A stretch of DNA of 64,000 bases from Cristatella mucedo (taxonomy: Eukaryota > Bryozoa > Phylactolaemata > Cristatellidae). Location: the NCBI GenBank assembly GCA_009760855.2, contig WPIO01000069.1:800501-864500 (forward strand). The letters run 5' to 3'. Below the pieces are notes generated by a model. The model searched no databases and was not told where the DNA came from. It saw only the letters and a program-made list of their open reading frames with translations. Positions 42,160-53,236 of this stretch are shown here, piece by piece. A program made the translations under genes and the position numbers. Every line of letters starts with the position of its first letter. Position 1 is the stretch's first letter.

Positions 42160-42360
42160 CAATCTCGTCAAATCATGCCCCAATTATAACTATATTCCTA
42201 AGCTGAAAGTAGCCCGACTTGGCAGTGAAGGTAAAAATCCAATCTCACCTCATTACTTACAATTGTGCTGTGAAAAAACTGGCACATATTAAGTACAGAC
42301 GTCGCAGGTGTGGTGCTAGATGAACCGCTTTTCGCGGTGAGGCCTCCCACCGTTAGGGCT

Positions 42361-42536
42361 CGGTGAGCCGTGATGGCTCACTAGGTAAGATGGTTGCTTT
42401 TCACGACTTCAGCCTCTGGGTCGTGGGTTCAAATCCTGTGGTAAGTGATACTTTATAGCTGCTGCAAGCGGTGGTGCGAGCCGTAAAGGCTCTTCTGTCG
42501 CTATACAAAAGAAGCCGTTGAATCAGCTCGTATTAT
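42361..42536 (+). mobile_element. SINE-B copy, plus
   Basis: Head GGTGAGCCGTGATGGCTCAC, A box TGGCTCACTAGG, B box GGTTCAAATCC (42426-42436), body GCTGCAAGCGGTGG, end AAGAAGCCGTTGAATCAGCT. The (ATTT)n tail is eroded. Confidence 0.8.
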
Positions 42537-42559
42537 ATTTTTAGGGCAGCGTCAAATTT

Positions 42560-43590
42560 TCCTCAAACTGTTTAGGTGGGTTTCATCATTGCTTAGCCCA
42601 GGAAATTCGTATTAATCTAAGTGTGAATTTTGTCAATGCGGGCTGACAGGAAATTCAGTGAATAGGATTCATAATAAGGCTTAGAAAGGCCATGTAGAAC
42701 TGGACATCGTCATTGCAGAAATGAAAGGCAAGATTTTCGGCCACGACATCGGCCAGAGGAAAAGTTTACATGAAGAAATGAAGGGGCACTAGACCGAACT
42801 CCGAGGATACTCATACTGTAAGGGCTCCATTACTGACCGGCAGCCCAGATTAAAATCCCTGCCCCGGCACTGGCTAACCGTAAATTCTTATTAAAACTTA
42901 ACAGAAAGATCTGATGAATTCAAGAAGAACCACGGGGCAAGATCTAGAGGACAAGTGATCTTTTTATCTTGGAAGATGATCTGAGCGATTTGTTCAATAG
43001 AGACGTAGGCAAAGAAGCTGAGATCAGTGAAGCAGTGGGATGAGGGACTGCAGTTCGGTAGGGACGACAAGGAGGGAACCGAGTCCATGATTCGTTCTAT
43101 CCGACTTCCGAAGATTTTGGAGAGTCAAAGCAATACTATGTCCCGTTGTGATCACTAGGCATCATTCTTGTGTGTGAGCAGTTTAAAATAAAGTTTATAT
43201 TGGACATTATCATTCCTAGGTTATTAGTTCGTGATTCCACAACTTGTCTCTAAAATTTGGACCTGCCTCTAGCAAAAATGAGTCGATACGACCTATAATA
43301 ATCCTCAAACGCACGGCAGTAGAGAGTAAATCCCCGTTTTTGTCTACCTTTCAATGCATACGGTATAATTCCTTAGTTTTATATGTCTGCATTAAGCCAA
43401 AGGGCTTATTGATGAGGACGGAACTGTATGCTATGCGCGAGAGGTCTACTTATCAAGATCACGGACGTTCGCTAGTTTTGCTTTGGAACATTGCCTGATG
43501 GAGCTTAAGGCGGTAGAAGAGTCAAGTTGAATGGCAGAGAATGAAAGCTTGCTTAGAGTAACATCTGAGTCCAGAGACTCTAGGTTTTGT
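42560..43590 (-). mobile_element. Ancient LINE-A-like relic
   Basis: Minus translation, in pieces, follows the LINE-A polyprotein in order. Right to left: a linker piece (GRIDSFLLEAG, FRDKLWNHELI), QIIFQDKKITCPLDLAPWFF (the SPLDPIPT block, in the 42891-43088 frame), then PLADVVAENLAFHFCNDD at about 42720-42770, where the YADD box has become CNDD. It is far more decayed than any other LINE-A copy here. Confidence 0.65.
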
Positions 43591-43593
43591 GCA

Positions 43594-43715
43594 TCTCCAG
43601 CTGTAAGTCCACAAACCCATAACGACTAAGTGGGGTGTTACAAAGGAGAAATTTCTATAGCTGACTCAAAACCTAATCAAATTTTGGTGTGCTGCTATTA
43701 ATAACGGTCAACCGA
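43594..43715 (-). mobile_element. LINE-B solo 3' end, decayed
   Basis: GCATCTCCAGCTGTAAGTCC, ACTAAGTGGGGTGTTACAAA and TATAGCTGACTCAAAACCTA follow the antisense family end. Confidence 0.65.
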
Positions 43716-43929
43716 AGCATTCGCGGAACATTCTGTAACAAAACCGCAGTGGCCAAGAAATCCAACTACATGCAAGCCACAGCAGGCCTATTTATGCCCG
43801 ATTTCCACTAGGTCACCGACATAGGACTGCCGGATGCAATAACCAGGTATGAGCTGCATGCCATCAGTGTTCATGCCTAGAGTGGCTCCAACTTCGCGAT
43901 ACCTATAAGAGTAGCAGTTGGTAAATAAA

Positions 43930-44065
43930 TATGTAACTCATTTGCATAGCATCTTAAGTGAAATCAATCTCTGTCTAGGTGCTTTATATATGCCGCAGTG
44001 CTCGAGTCCACTACCTCAGTCGTTGAAGGTGAGTACTTTACCCCTGGGCCAAAACGAGTTTAAGG
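43930..44065 (-). mobile_element. SINE-A, minus
   Basis: Tail complement TTTGCATAGCATCTTAAGTG...CTAGGTGCTTTATATATG, B-box complement, and head complement TGAGTACTTTACCCCTGGGC. The tRNA-like half is better kept than the tail. Confidence 0.6.
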
Positions 44066-45465
44066 GAGTAGGTTAGGCGCGATAGGAGACACAGAAGTGA
44101 ATTTATTGCACTACTTATTGCACTTCGTAATGACAGACTCGTATTTCTTTGATTTTTTTCTTGTTTTATTAAGACATCGACGTTCAGTCTGAGAACGAGA
44201 CGCGTATCGCTTGATTTCCACGATCTCAAAAATAGCAGCAGAATAATAGAGATAAGGGAACGCTAAATTAACGGATCAAATTCAAACGAAGTGGCTTATG
44301 GTTTCGTCCTAGCAATCGGCTCAGTAAGTGTGTGACAATTCAGCAGCTCGTGAAGACAATCGCTTCTGCTACTCGCATCTGCTCTCTCTTTCTCTTTCTC
44401 TCATAACTTATGTTTCCCTCTCTTCCTCTATATTTCTCTTTTTCTCTCATTAAATGTCTCACTCACTCTCAGAATTGATGTCTCATAACTGCTACCCCGG
44501 CAATGGGAGGTCTACCATTATCTTCGAAGCGGGCAACCAAGCCCGTCGCGGTTCGTTTACTGCTGAGGGACTTGCACTTTGCAAAAGTTACGCTATATTT
44601 GATAGGGCGAATCTCTAATGAGGTCGGGAAGTAAAGCTCGCTCGCACACAAATACTTGGTCAGCCGCAAGCGTGATTTTGGTTTCGAGAAATGGTGATTA
44701 AAGTGTGACACATCGCCTGCGGGTGAATTAAGAGCTAGAGCGACGAGCTACTTCTCAGATGGCTAAACCGAGCTGGGCAGCTTTTGTTAGCCAGTCAAAA
44801 CAAACAATGAATCAACCGTAAGTCAAATGGCCAGTGGGAGTAGCTATCGGTTGGCGCGGCAGCTCGTGGCGGCTAGCCAAGTGTTTGGTCACAGCTGAGG
44901 GCTTACACAGGTAGGTAATCTGACAGTCCGTTGTCTTCTTGCAAGGTGGTTGACCCAGACCATGAGGAGAGTCGAGTATTCTGCCAGGCCACTCTTTCAA
45001 TATGGCCTCGCTGCGTTCCGAGCTGGTTGGTTGGTTGGCAACAGCAATTAGCACACCAACCGTCTGCACCTGGTAAAGTGTCCCGAGGGAACAACGATGC
45101 TCATCGGTCGTAGCCGGTTCGTACTCTGGCTTGACTTTGCACAGAGCTCTCCCAACGCTTGCAGAGCAGCTGGGAAGGTTATAGGTTAGCTGGGAAGGTT
45201 ATAGGTTAGCGGTGGCGGCGGCAGCACTCAATGAGTGGTCTGTGAGGCCTTTTCAAGTACTGTTTGTCTAACTCGGCCGGCGCACATCGCTGATACGACC
45301 AGTAGCGTGCACGGATTCGCTGCCTCCTGCGGTGGCTATGAGCGCCTACTCGCCACTGCAGGTGATGCAGCTCGCGAGAGTGTACCAGCACCTACTTTGA
45401 AGGTTGGCAATAAAAAAAGCACAACTAAATATACGGCGTGAATATCGGGGGGGGGAGGCGAAGGA
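44066..45465. other. Unassigned 1.4 kb
   Basis: A pyrimidine-rich patch at 44380-44470 and a two-copy tandem repeat at 45168-45210. Short frames (for example 44812-45069 minus, 45235-45441 plus) show no domain. Confidence 0.35.
45168..45210. repeat. 21-bp direct duplication
   Basis: Two adjacent copies of AGCTGGGAAGGTTATAGGTT. Confidence 0.9.
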
Positions 45466-46218
45466 GGAGGAGGTGGAGGAGGAGGAGGAGGAGGAGGAGG
45501 AGGAGGAGGAGGAGGAGGAGGAGGAGGAGGAGGAGGAGGAGGAGGAGGAGGAGGAGGAGGAGGAGGAGGAGGAGGAGGGGAAGGAGGGGAGGAGGAGGGG
45601 GGGGAGGGGGAGGAGGAGGAGGAGGAGGAGGAGGAGGAGGAGGAGGAGGAGGAGGAGGAGGAGGAGGAGGAGGAGGAGGAGGAGGAGGAGGAGGAGGAGG
45701 AGGAGGAGGAGGAGGAGGAGGAGGAGGAGGAGGAGGAGGAGGAGGAGGAGGAGGAGGAGGAGGAGGAGGAGGAGAGGAGGAGGAGGAGGAGGAGGATGAG
45801 GAGGAGGAGGAGGAGGAGGAGGAGGAGGAGGAGGAGGAGGAGAGGAGGAGGGAGGAGGAGGAGGAGGAGGAGGAGGAGGAGGAGGAGGAGGAGGGAGGAG
45901 AGGAGGACGAGGAGGAGGAGGAGGAGGAGGAGGAGGAGGAGGAGGAGGAGGAGGAGGAGGAGGAGGAGGAGGAGGAGGAGGAGAGAGGAGGAGAGGAGAG
46001 GAGGAGGAGGAGGAGGAGGAGGAGGAGGAGGAGGAGGAGGAGGAGGAGAGGAGGGAGGAGGAGGAGGAGGAGGAGGAGGAGGAGGGAGGAGGAGGAGGAG
46101 GAGGAGGAGGAGGAGGAGGAGGAGGAGGAGGAGGAGGAGGAGGAGGAGGAGGAGGAGGAGGAGGAGGAGGAGGAGGAGGAGGAGGAGGAGGAGGAGGAGG
46201 AGGAGGAGGAGGAGGAGA
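45466..46218. repeat. (GGA)n polypurine tract, about 750 bp
   Basis: Nearly pure GGA/GAG on the plus strand with scattered phase breaks (GGGGAAGG, GAGAGG, GAC). The homopolymeric Glu, Gly, Arg, Ser, Pro and Leu frames of up to 345 codons on both strands are artefacts. Such a purine mirror tract can form triplex DNA and stall polymerases; part of its length may be an assembly estimate. Confidence 0.98.
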
Positions 46219-47093
46219 AGCATATATCTGTCAACGCCTTTTGCATACGCTATAAAAGAAGTTGCACAGTTTCGCGTAAAGTAAGCACGCAAACAAAAGA
46301 AAAACTGCAAGAAATCCGACGTGTTACAGAAAAAAATCAGGCAATGCAATCTGAAGTGCGATAAACTAACCACGGGCTAGCGCTGCAAACACTTTTCAAG
46401 CGAGCACCGGGTCAGTGTTGCCTGGCAACAAGTAAATCCGGAGCCGTGTGTCAGACGATTGGTGTGATTTAGGAATTTGACCCAGGCGGCCTTCAAAGGT
46501 ATTCGAGCCCGACCGATGGCCCGACACACCAACAATTGCCATAACAACGTGCCACTATCTTGCTGTCGATCGCGATAAACTAAGCTAAAGATCGACGAGC
46601 CGCACAGTCCGTGCAAAGGCGCAAGTGAGCGCCTTCCGAAGCGAAGCGAAGCCGGATTTCTCTGTGATTTATGGCTCGCTAGAATAGGCTAGTGCGTGCA
46701 TTCATTCGCGGGTGCGTGTGCCCGCACGTGTTCGAAAGAAGCCTGATTTGGCCTGCAGTGGTATTTTCAATACCACAAACACCGTTTTAAGAATATTTAG
46801 TGGCGGTTCAAATTTTGAGAGAGGAACGCACAAAACGAGCAACGACGAAGAATGCCGGCGGACAATCGAGGTCCCTGAGCTGGGAAAGTGAGGCGTTTGA
46901 GAAGTCGAAGTGCTAGATTTCTTGCGAAGAAGCCTTGGAATGAAAGTGATTTCATATAGCCACCCATACCATGAATGTGCACTTATTGTAGTGACTATAC
47001 ATTGAAGGAGTATTGGTGCTCTAACAGCTCGCTATTTTACGGGCTCGTGAAGTATGATTACATTCGGATTCCGTACTGAGTTCACGCTGGCAG
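46219..47093. other. Unassigned spacer
   Basis: Minus frames at 46377-46616 and 46797-46982 have no domain. GAAGCGAAGCGAAGC occurs at 46638-46652. Confidence 0.35.
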
Positions 47094-47246
47094 GCTTTCG
47101 AAAATGCTTTGTGGCGGCTTTTAACACAAATCGCTGGTGAAATTCAGCTCATTCATCCGAAATCCGGATGCCTTGTTTTCATAAAAGAATCTCCTTCTCC
47201 AGTTGACCTCGTACCGCAAGCACTAGCTTCGCCGAGCGTCATGTAT
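47094..47246 (+). CDS. Weak candidate exon upstream of the T-box exons
   Basis: A frame open from an AG acceptor (CACGCTGGCAG) to a consensus donor TAT|GTAAGT reads AFENALWRLLTQIAGEIQLI, then SPSPVDLVPQALASPSVMY. Same strand as the T-box exons. Its phase (0) does not match the phase expected by the exon at 50030, so another exon would have to lie between, or it is not part of that gene. Low confidence. Confidence 0.2.
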
Positions 47247-47604
47247 GTAAGTACAACTGAATTCCATTTCAAAAGAGCTTCATAATTGCACATTTACTAT
47301 GCAGATTAAGTTTTATTGACACAATTAAGCTTGCGATATAGTACTGCAGGCTTAGCTTTGCTAACGACCCGTATTTGAATCATTTCGTGCTTAATTTATA
47401 TATATAGACTAAACTTATTGCACGTTTGACTGTGCCCTAAGCCTCGCTGTGTCAATGCCCTTGTAAATTTGTGCAGTATAAATGTGTATATAGGTATACA
47501 AATAGTATACATATGTGCTAGTAAATTTGTATTGGACATATGAACAGTATATTGTGTGCACGTAAGCCTGTGCATGCCTTGGTACTTTATTCTCCGTTTA
47601 TAGC
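47247..47604. other. AT-rich spacer
   Basis: Short TATATA runs; nothing else recognised. Confidence 0.4.
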
Positions 47605-47690
47605 ATGGGTAAAGTGCGTAGAAAGAGACTTAGTTCTCCGAAAGCTCTATAAGCATGTATTATCATCATTATTATTTATATTATTACGTT
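47605..47690 (+). mobile_element. LINE-A solo tail
   Basis: GTAAAGTGCGTAGAAAGAGA...CGAAAGCTCTATAAGCATG, then ATTATCATCATTATTATTT. Confidence 0.7.
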
Positions 47691-47824
47691 GTTTTATTAT
47701 TCCGGTAGTGTTTTCCACATATATCACCATAACGCTGCATAGTTTGGTTCGCAGCATCTACCATTTCTGAGAGCTTGAAATACGTTAATTATCGTGATGC
47801 GTGTGCAGTTTCCCGGCTGTATGT

Positions 47825-48423
47825 ATGTATGCATGTATCTCCGTCTGTAACTCCACAAAGCCATAAAGACTATGTGGGTGTTACGCAGGAGAGTTTTGTA
47901 TAGCGCACTCACAGCCTAAGCGGCTTTCGGTACGCATTCGGTGGCCAATAGACTTTACCTCACGCAACAAAGAGAAAGTGGAAAGCGTAGTAGAGTCAGC
48001 AGAGCACTTGAGGTAGTGAGTAGCATGGAAGTAGCAGCTCAGGACCACTGAAAAGGATGTGGCAGCAGAGAATAGTTGTCAGTGCGTAAAAACTGTGGAT
48101 GTGAGTTCCACAGTCTAGGACCTTCAGAGCTAAAGATTCAGTCGCCAACGGGCTGTAAGCGGAGGAATGGAACAACTAATTTATTGTCCACACAAGACCT
48201 GAGGGCGCGAAGAGGCTGAAACTGGTGCAGTAGTTCAGCTAGGTACGAAGGAGCCAAGCCATGGTGGGCCTTGTGGGTCAGCGTAAGAACTTTGCTCTGG
48301 ATCCGTTGCTCAACCGGCATCCATCCTGGCTCTTTTAGTAAAGGAGGCTCGTGCTTAGACTTCGGGGACTTGGAGACCAGTCTTGCAGCCATATTCATAG
48401 CCAACTGCAGTGGCCTAGTCGCG
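47825..48423 (-). mobile_element. LINE-B copy, 5' truncated
   Basis: ATGTATGTATGC tail, family 3' end, then ORF C-terminus. An 88-codon frame (48138-48404) matches the 15.8 kb copy (WMPVEQRIQSKVLTLTHKAH, LAPSYLAELLHQFQPLRALR). Truncated at the region reading LATAVG-like leucines; sequence identity to the 15.8 kb copy is high by eye. Confidence 0.85.
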
Positions 48424-48549
48424 TGAACGCACGTGAGTAAATATGCTTACTCATTCAAACCCCATCTGGACGCAGGTATCTTTATGCAGTTTGGAATACG
48501 AGCACAATTCAGTCGTACAATGGCTACGCTCCAAGTAAAATGCTTACAA

Positions 48550-48640
48550 TACGTGCATCTCCGTAGAAATTCCGCACAGCCAGGATCGTGGGCTCTACGC
48601 AGGGGAGAATTATGGCACGCAGTACGGTATGAGCTCGCGT
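48550..48640 (-). mobile_element. LINE-B 3' end, decayed
   Basis: GTGCATCTCCGTAGAAATTC and GGGCTCTACGCAGGGGAGAA follow the antisense family end loosely. Confidence 0.45.
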
Positions 48641-48897
48641 CACTTCCACTCAGTGGCAGATGAAGAATAGCCCGCCGAGAGGATTCGTGCGTGAGACGAC
48701 TTCTCAGTAGCTCTCTCAGCCTATTTCCTCCGCTGCCAAGTCGGCCCGAATTTCACTTATGGAACTTTGGCGCAATGATGGCCCGCTCACGTAAGCCCGT
48801 AGAAAAGCTAAAAAAAACTTCTAGCTTTTCTGATATTCCGTCTGGGATTTGTGCAATTAATATTACTAGGAACTCCTGGCCTGTGCCGCTAATCATC

Positions 48898-49086
48898 GGT
48901 GAGCCGCAATGGCTCACTAGGTAAGGCGGTTGCTTTTCATGACCTTGGCCCCGAGGTCGTGGGTTCGAATCCTGTGGTGGGTGATCCTTTATCGCCGCTG
49001 CAAGCGGTGGTGATAGCCGTCAAGGCTCTCCTGTCGCTTTACAAAAAGAGGCTTCTAAATCAGCTTGTATTCATTTATTTATTTAT
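48898..49086 (+). mobile_element. SINE-B, best preserved copy
   Basis: Head GGTGAGCCGCAATGGCTCAC, A box TGGCTCACTAGG, perfect B box GGTTCGAATCC (48962-48972), body GCCGCTGCAAGCGGTGGTGA, end AAAGAGGCTTCTAAATCAGC and tail TTTATTTATTTAT. Very similar to the 20.0 kb copy. Confidence 0.85.
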
Positions 49087-49734
49087 CTGCACGCGGTGCA
49101 AAACTGAGCCGCTCATCTGCTCAGTCGGCGGCGGAGGCGGCGTAGCTGCCTCATCAGCCCGCATCATCTCTCTGAGCTTCGCTGGCTACGCATCAAGCTC
49201 CGAGCGTCGATTTTGAAAATCCTCAGCCTGGCTTGCTGGTCATTTCGCTCGATTGCATCGGCGAGCACCTGTTATTGATCTCTTCGCTCTTCCAGCGGGC
49301 TCTCGCACGATCCTCTCCTCGTTATCAGATCAGATCTCGCCGTCCATCTAAATTAAATTAAATTCTTTATTAAATTAATTAATTAATTAATTAAAATCTT
49401 TCGGTAAATTAAAATCTAAATTGAAATCTTTCGGTAATCAAGCTTTCAGCTCGCACGCACCGAGATTTTGAGCTCGCAGTCGGGTATGGTCACCGTCCTG
49501 AATAACCACGCATCCTATAAGATTTCAGCTGCAGACCGTATGCCCTGATGAGCTTTCCCTCACTGGCCCAGTGAAATTTTCTTTTCCTGCTAACGAGTTC
49601 CTCGCTAGCGCACCTGTGCATTATCAAGTGCATGCTACTAGCCGTATGTTTTACTTACCAGTGGCGATTGATGTCTTTAAGTTTGCTCTATCGTGCTCGC
49701 CTATGCATGATACTTGTACTGACTCTTCCGCAGC
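49087..49734. other. Unassigned, with TTAA-rich patch
   Basis: AATTAATTAATTAATTAA-type run at 49372-49396 and a local duplication of AAATCTTTCGGTAA at 49394-49438. No exon recognised. Confidence 0.4.
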
Positions 49735-49830
49735 CAGCTGTAAAGCGCTTTGACGGAGACCATTTATTTTCACTCGGACATTCTAAAAGCGAGCTGTTAT
49801 TATTAATATTATTACAATTAATAGTAATGC
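49735..49830 (+). mobile_element. Possible L2-type tail relic
   Basis: CTGTAAAGCGCTTTGACGGAG followed by a TTATTATTAATATTATT run resembles an L2-class 3' end of another subfamily. The second hairpin arm is weak. Confidence 0.4.
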
Positions 49831-50029
49831 ACGGGAATAAAAATTTAAATGACCAGCTAATGCTAGCCTGAATGTCTGACCATCTGACGATATGGGTAAG
49901 AAACTGATCATACGAGTCAGCCGCTTTGCTATAATCATGGTTGATGTCTAATGGTTGTATACGCTCTTTCCCGGCTGTAATTATGAATTCGTTTACCCCA
50001 ATTTGTGCAACGGCTCTTTTTTAACGCAG

Positions 50030-50207
50030 AACTACACGCCAATTCCTCGGAGGTAATGCAAACTTTAACCACAACTTTCGACCCTGGATACTATGGTAGC
50101 ATCATCCATCCTTCTCTGTCCAACGTAAGTGTCAGCCTACACGCACGGGATATGTGGGAACGGTTTCACTCATATGGAACAGAGATGATAGTAACAAAAA
50201 TCGGCAG
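50030..50207 (+). CDS. T-box transcription factor, exon with start of T-domain
   Basis: A strong acceptor (CTCTTTTTTAACGCAG) precedes 50030 and a consensus donor GGCAG|GTAAGC follows 50207. The frame (phase 1 in, phase 2 out) ends VSVSLHARDMWERFHSYGTEMIVTKIG, the N-terminal strand and first helix of a T-domain with its diagnostic Trp...Phe...Gly-Thr-Glu-Met-Ile-Val-Thr-Lys signature. The 30 residues before it (FDPGYYGSIIHPSL) are not conserved. The intron after this exon falls just after Ile-Gly-Arg, a position used by many T-box genes. The product would be a sequence-specific nuclear DNA-binding regulator. The frame is also open upstream to ATG 50005, but the splice site is the better left edge. 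Confidence 0.9.
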
Positions 50208-50990
50208 GTAAGCTGAATTTTCATTTACATCTACCTCAGCGTTGAAGTATTTTGTGCAGAAAAATCTGCACAGTGCTGCTTTTTCGTAGCAGCTTTCTTT
50301 TGCGACAACACTGGTGACGCTCCTACAGTTTTTCAGTGTTAAAGGTTGTTTCTTAATAACACTGGGGATAATACTATAATTGATTGGTTGTGCAGCACCC
50401 TAAGAGAAATCCATCTCCATACAGATGATTCACAAGTCGTCGCAAGAAAATAAATACTGATGTTGCTTGTGATATAAAATACGTCAAGCATGCACATGCA
50501 AATATATATCACACTTAGGGCCAGCATGCAATAGAAAACGTAAAGAAACTCCTGAAAAGCGGCTAGTAAGACCTCTGGCTAGTCCTATGCACTTCTTCAG
50601 AGAAAACTATGTAAAAAGGTGCTGCATGAGATGAAGTGAATTGTCATAGAGCTCAACACGTGTTAAATATTTTAAAAAGCCCATTGGAGTTTTAGCTGGC
50701 AAGTCCTCGTATTGGCATTAACAAAACTACGTCAGTGGCATTACTACTAGAATTAGCAGAGACCTAGTAATTTGAGCTAATACATTTAGACATTATTAGT
50801 GCGCCGCCGATGTGTACTATCTGTCATTCGCTTTCAATTGACATGCTGACATGTTAGAGTAGTCGTTGAGGTACACTCTATAGATTTTCCTTAAGGCTAG
50901 CCCACTAAGACTAACAAAACTATTGCTAACTGCCTGGCAGAGCCTGCAGCCCAAATCTGCCACTTCAACGATCTAAGCTAATCGGATAGG

Positions 50991-51026
<36 letters not shown>

Positions 51027-51144
51027 CTCTCTGTCTCCCCCGTCTCTCTGTATTTCTATCAGTGCCTCTTGCCGACTCAGTCTCTATATCTCTTTTAGAT
51101 GGCGTCTTCTGTCTTATAGTTTTGAATCTAAGCCTGTGTCAATT

Positions 51145-51175
<31 letters not shown>

Positions 51176-51390
51176 TTCACTCTCTCGCTCTCTCACTCTG
51201 TCTCTCAGTCTCCCTCTCTGTATCTGCGTCGCTCTCTTTCTCTCTCTCTCTCTGACTCAATCTCTCGATCTCTCTCGGATGGAGTCTTCAGTTTTGCAGC
51301 ATCGTCTCCACGCCTTTGTCAATCACTCCCTGTCTCAGTCTGTCTCTCCTCTCTCTGAATCACCCGCTATCTCTCTCTCTCCACTCTCTC

Positions 51391-51435
<45 letters not shown>

Positions 51436-51645
51436 TTGCATCTCTGACTAAATTTTTTGATCTCTCTTAGATGGAGTCTTAAGTTTTATCGCGTTGAGTG
51501 TAAGCCTGTGTCAATCACTCTCTCACTTTCGTATCCTCATCTCTCTCCCTCTCTGACTTAATCTCTCATTCTCTCGTAGATGAAGTCTTCAGTCTTGTGG
51601 CTTTGACACTAAGCCTGTGTCAATCACTCTCTCGTCTTTTCTCAG

Positions 51646-51701
<56 letters not shown>

Positions 51702-51932
51702 CGTCGCTCTCTCGCTCCGATACTCTCTCTCGCTCCGAGTCTCTTTCTCACTCTCTCTCTCTCTCTCTGAATCAATCTCTCGGTCTCTCTTAGACTGAGT
51801 CTTCAGTCTTGTAGCTTCGACTTTTAAACGCTACTTTGACTAGAGAGCACTGTCCGAGAGCAGCATGTCTTCCTCGAAGATGCCGGCGTTCAGACAGCTG
51901 CAGTCTCACGTGACTTTAATTTGCGTTTGCAG
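50208..51932 (+). other. T-box intron (1.7 kb)
   Basis: Bounded by GTAAGC and TTTGCGTTTGCAG; joins phase 2 to phase 2 and rebuilds an Arg codon. The right half is a CT-rich minisatellite. The left half holds no recognised repeat apart from a possible decayed LINE-A tail near 50395-50440. Confidence 0.8.
50993..51832. repeat. CT-rich minisatellite with five conserved cores
   Basis: Five copies of a roughly 75-base core run CTCTGACTCAATCTCTC..., TTAGATGGAGTCTTCAGTYT, then CTAAGCCTGTGTCAATCACT. They lie at about 51075-51143, 51252-51325, 51442-51517, 51551-51627 and 51762-51830. Each is followed by a pure (CT)n or (TCTC)n stretch of variable length, giving spacings of about 110-210 bases. The last core ends 100 bases before the T-box exon. 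Confidence 0.85.
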
Positions 51933-52093
51933 AGGCATGTTTCCGCGTCTGAAGGTCAGCATGAGCGGCCTCGATCCCGAGGCAGAGTACAGCGTAGCCG
52001 TCGACTTTGCGCCCGTCGACAGCAAGCGGTACCGTTACACATTTCCCACCTCCAGGTGGACCGTAACCGGTCACGGGGACGTGCAGCTGCCAG
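51933..52093 (+). CDS. T-box transcription factor, second T-domain exon
   Basis: Acceptor TTTGCGTTTGCAG, donor CCAG|GTAATC. The frame reads MFPRLKVSMSGLDPEAEYSV, then VDFAPVDSKRYRYTFPTSRW, TVTGHGDVQLP. The first codon is completed from the previous exon to give Gly-Arg-Gly-Met-Phe-Pro. MFP, SGLDP, D.KRYRY and the SRW strand are T-domain landmarks. The PVD.KRYRY.F stretch is nearest, from memory, to the Tbx1/15/18/20/22 group. Unusual: RGMFP in place of RRMFP, and TVTGHGD where AGKAD is common. It encodes about 54 residues; the remaining T-domain (about 100 residues, starting with the HPDSP block) was not found before 64000. It leaves phase 1. Confidence 0.92.
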
Positions 52094-52719
52094 GTAATCA
52101 GCAACTCGCGTGCGCACGGCTGTTGAGCCCGAGGGCTCGTCTGGGCTGAACGGTGGCCAGGGCTGGGCGACGGTCGTCTGACTGGAGACCCTGCGCCGTG
52201 TCCTAAGCCTAGCGAATAGCGCTGAAGTGACAGCTCGGGCCAGAATTCGGCCAAACTTGCACTGGCTGACGCAAGCTAGCAGCCGTTAGAGAAGGCGAAG
52301 AACGGATGGAAGTCCGAGCTCCTATTCGAACGATTTCAAGGAGAACCAGTGGTTAGCGTCAAGCACTGGGCGCTCAGGCAGTGACGAAAATCATGTATTG
52401 CCGGATATATTAGCTAAGAGCACATGGACTTTCCTGTGCTTCCCCGACGCCGACGTATCGGTAGAAGGCGGTCTTTTCATAGCGCCCAAAAGAGAAATGA
52501 CTCTCTATTCGGTCGATTTACAACTCCTTCAAAAAAACCAATAAACAAGACCTATTGGAATGCCTGGCATAATGAATGAACAAGTATGCAAAAGCACACT
52601 ATTATCGTACTTGGGCTATTTTTTTTAAAGCACACCAGAAATAAACACTCAGAACCGCCGGTTAGCTGTGCCGTAGGCTAGCAGAATGTATAAATAACCA
52701 CGAAAATCGCGCAGGAGAA
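52094..52719. other. Probable T-box intron or downstream DNA
   Basis: No further T-domain block recognised; no repeat seen. The frame of the upstream exon closes at 52149. Confidence 0.4.
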
Positions 52720-52960
52720 AAGTCTATTTCACCAGGTCGAAGGGAGGGCTGATTGGAAAGTTCTTTATTCGAAACTCAAAAGATGCAATGTCAATCCAGA
52801 TGGCGAATACTTTTAGTGAGTACGAACTGAAGGCCCGATCCTCGAAGGCTTGCAATTTAGGGGGGAGACAGCTGGCAGCCGAGAATTGGTAGGTGTGAAA
52901 GCACAATGCAAGAGCAAGGTAGTCGGAGAGGTAATCTGCTGAAATCAATGCTAGCGTTCT
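52720..52960 (-). mobile_element. Old LINE-A C-terminal relic
   Basis: The minus frame 52724-52948 reads ADYLSDYLALAL...FEDRAFSSYSLKVF, matching the YLSEILP...FGDRAFSSYAPTAW region of LINE-A. No tail. Confidence 0.65.
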
Positions 52961-53236
52961 TTGTGCCAGAGAAGGGAATCGTGAATTCGATTCGACGCTC
53001 TAGAGAGAGCTAGTGGTGGTCAGAAATAAGCGGTGTTCTGTGCAGCGACATTGGTAATGTCGGACCAGACCAGCTGCTAAGGATTTCGCCAGTTTCGGAC
53101 GGGGAAAGCCAAATCTGCATTGATTGAATGAAGTAGTATAGTGGGTTAGAGGTAAAAAAAAAAAGTACATGAACGAGGAGTAAGAAGCAAAAATACAGTA
53201 GAAGGAAAAAGACATGACCGAGACAGACAGCCCTTC

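Noticed and set aside
45336-46373. Frames of 131-345 codons on both strands over the GGA tract
   Set aside because: Homopolymeric products in all frames are a direct result of the trinucleotide repeat; no non-repeat coding evidence.
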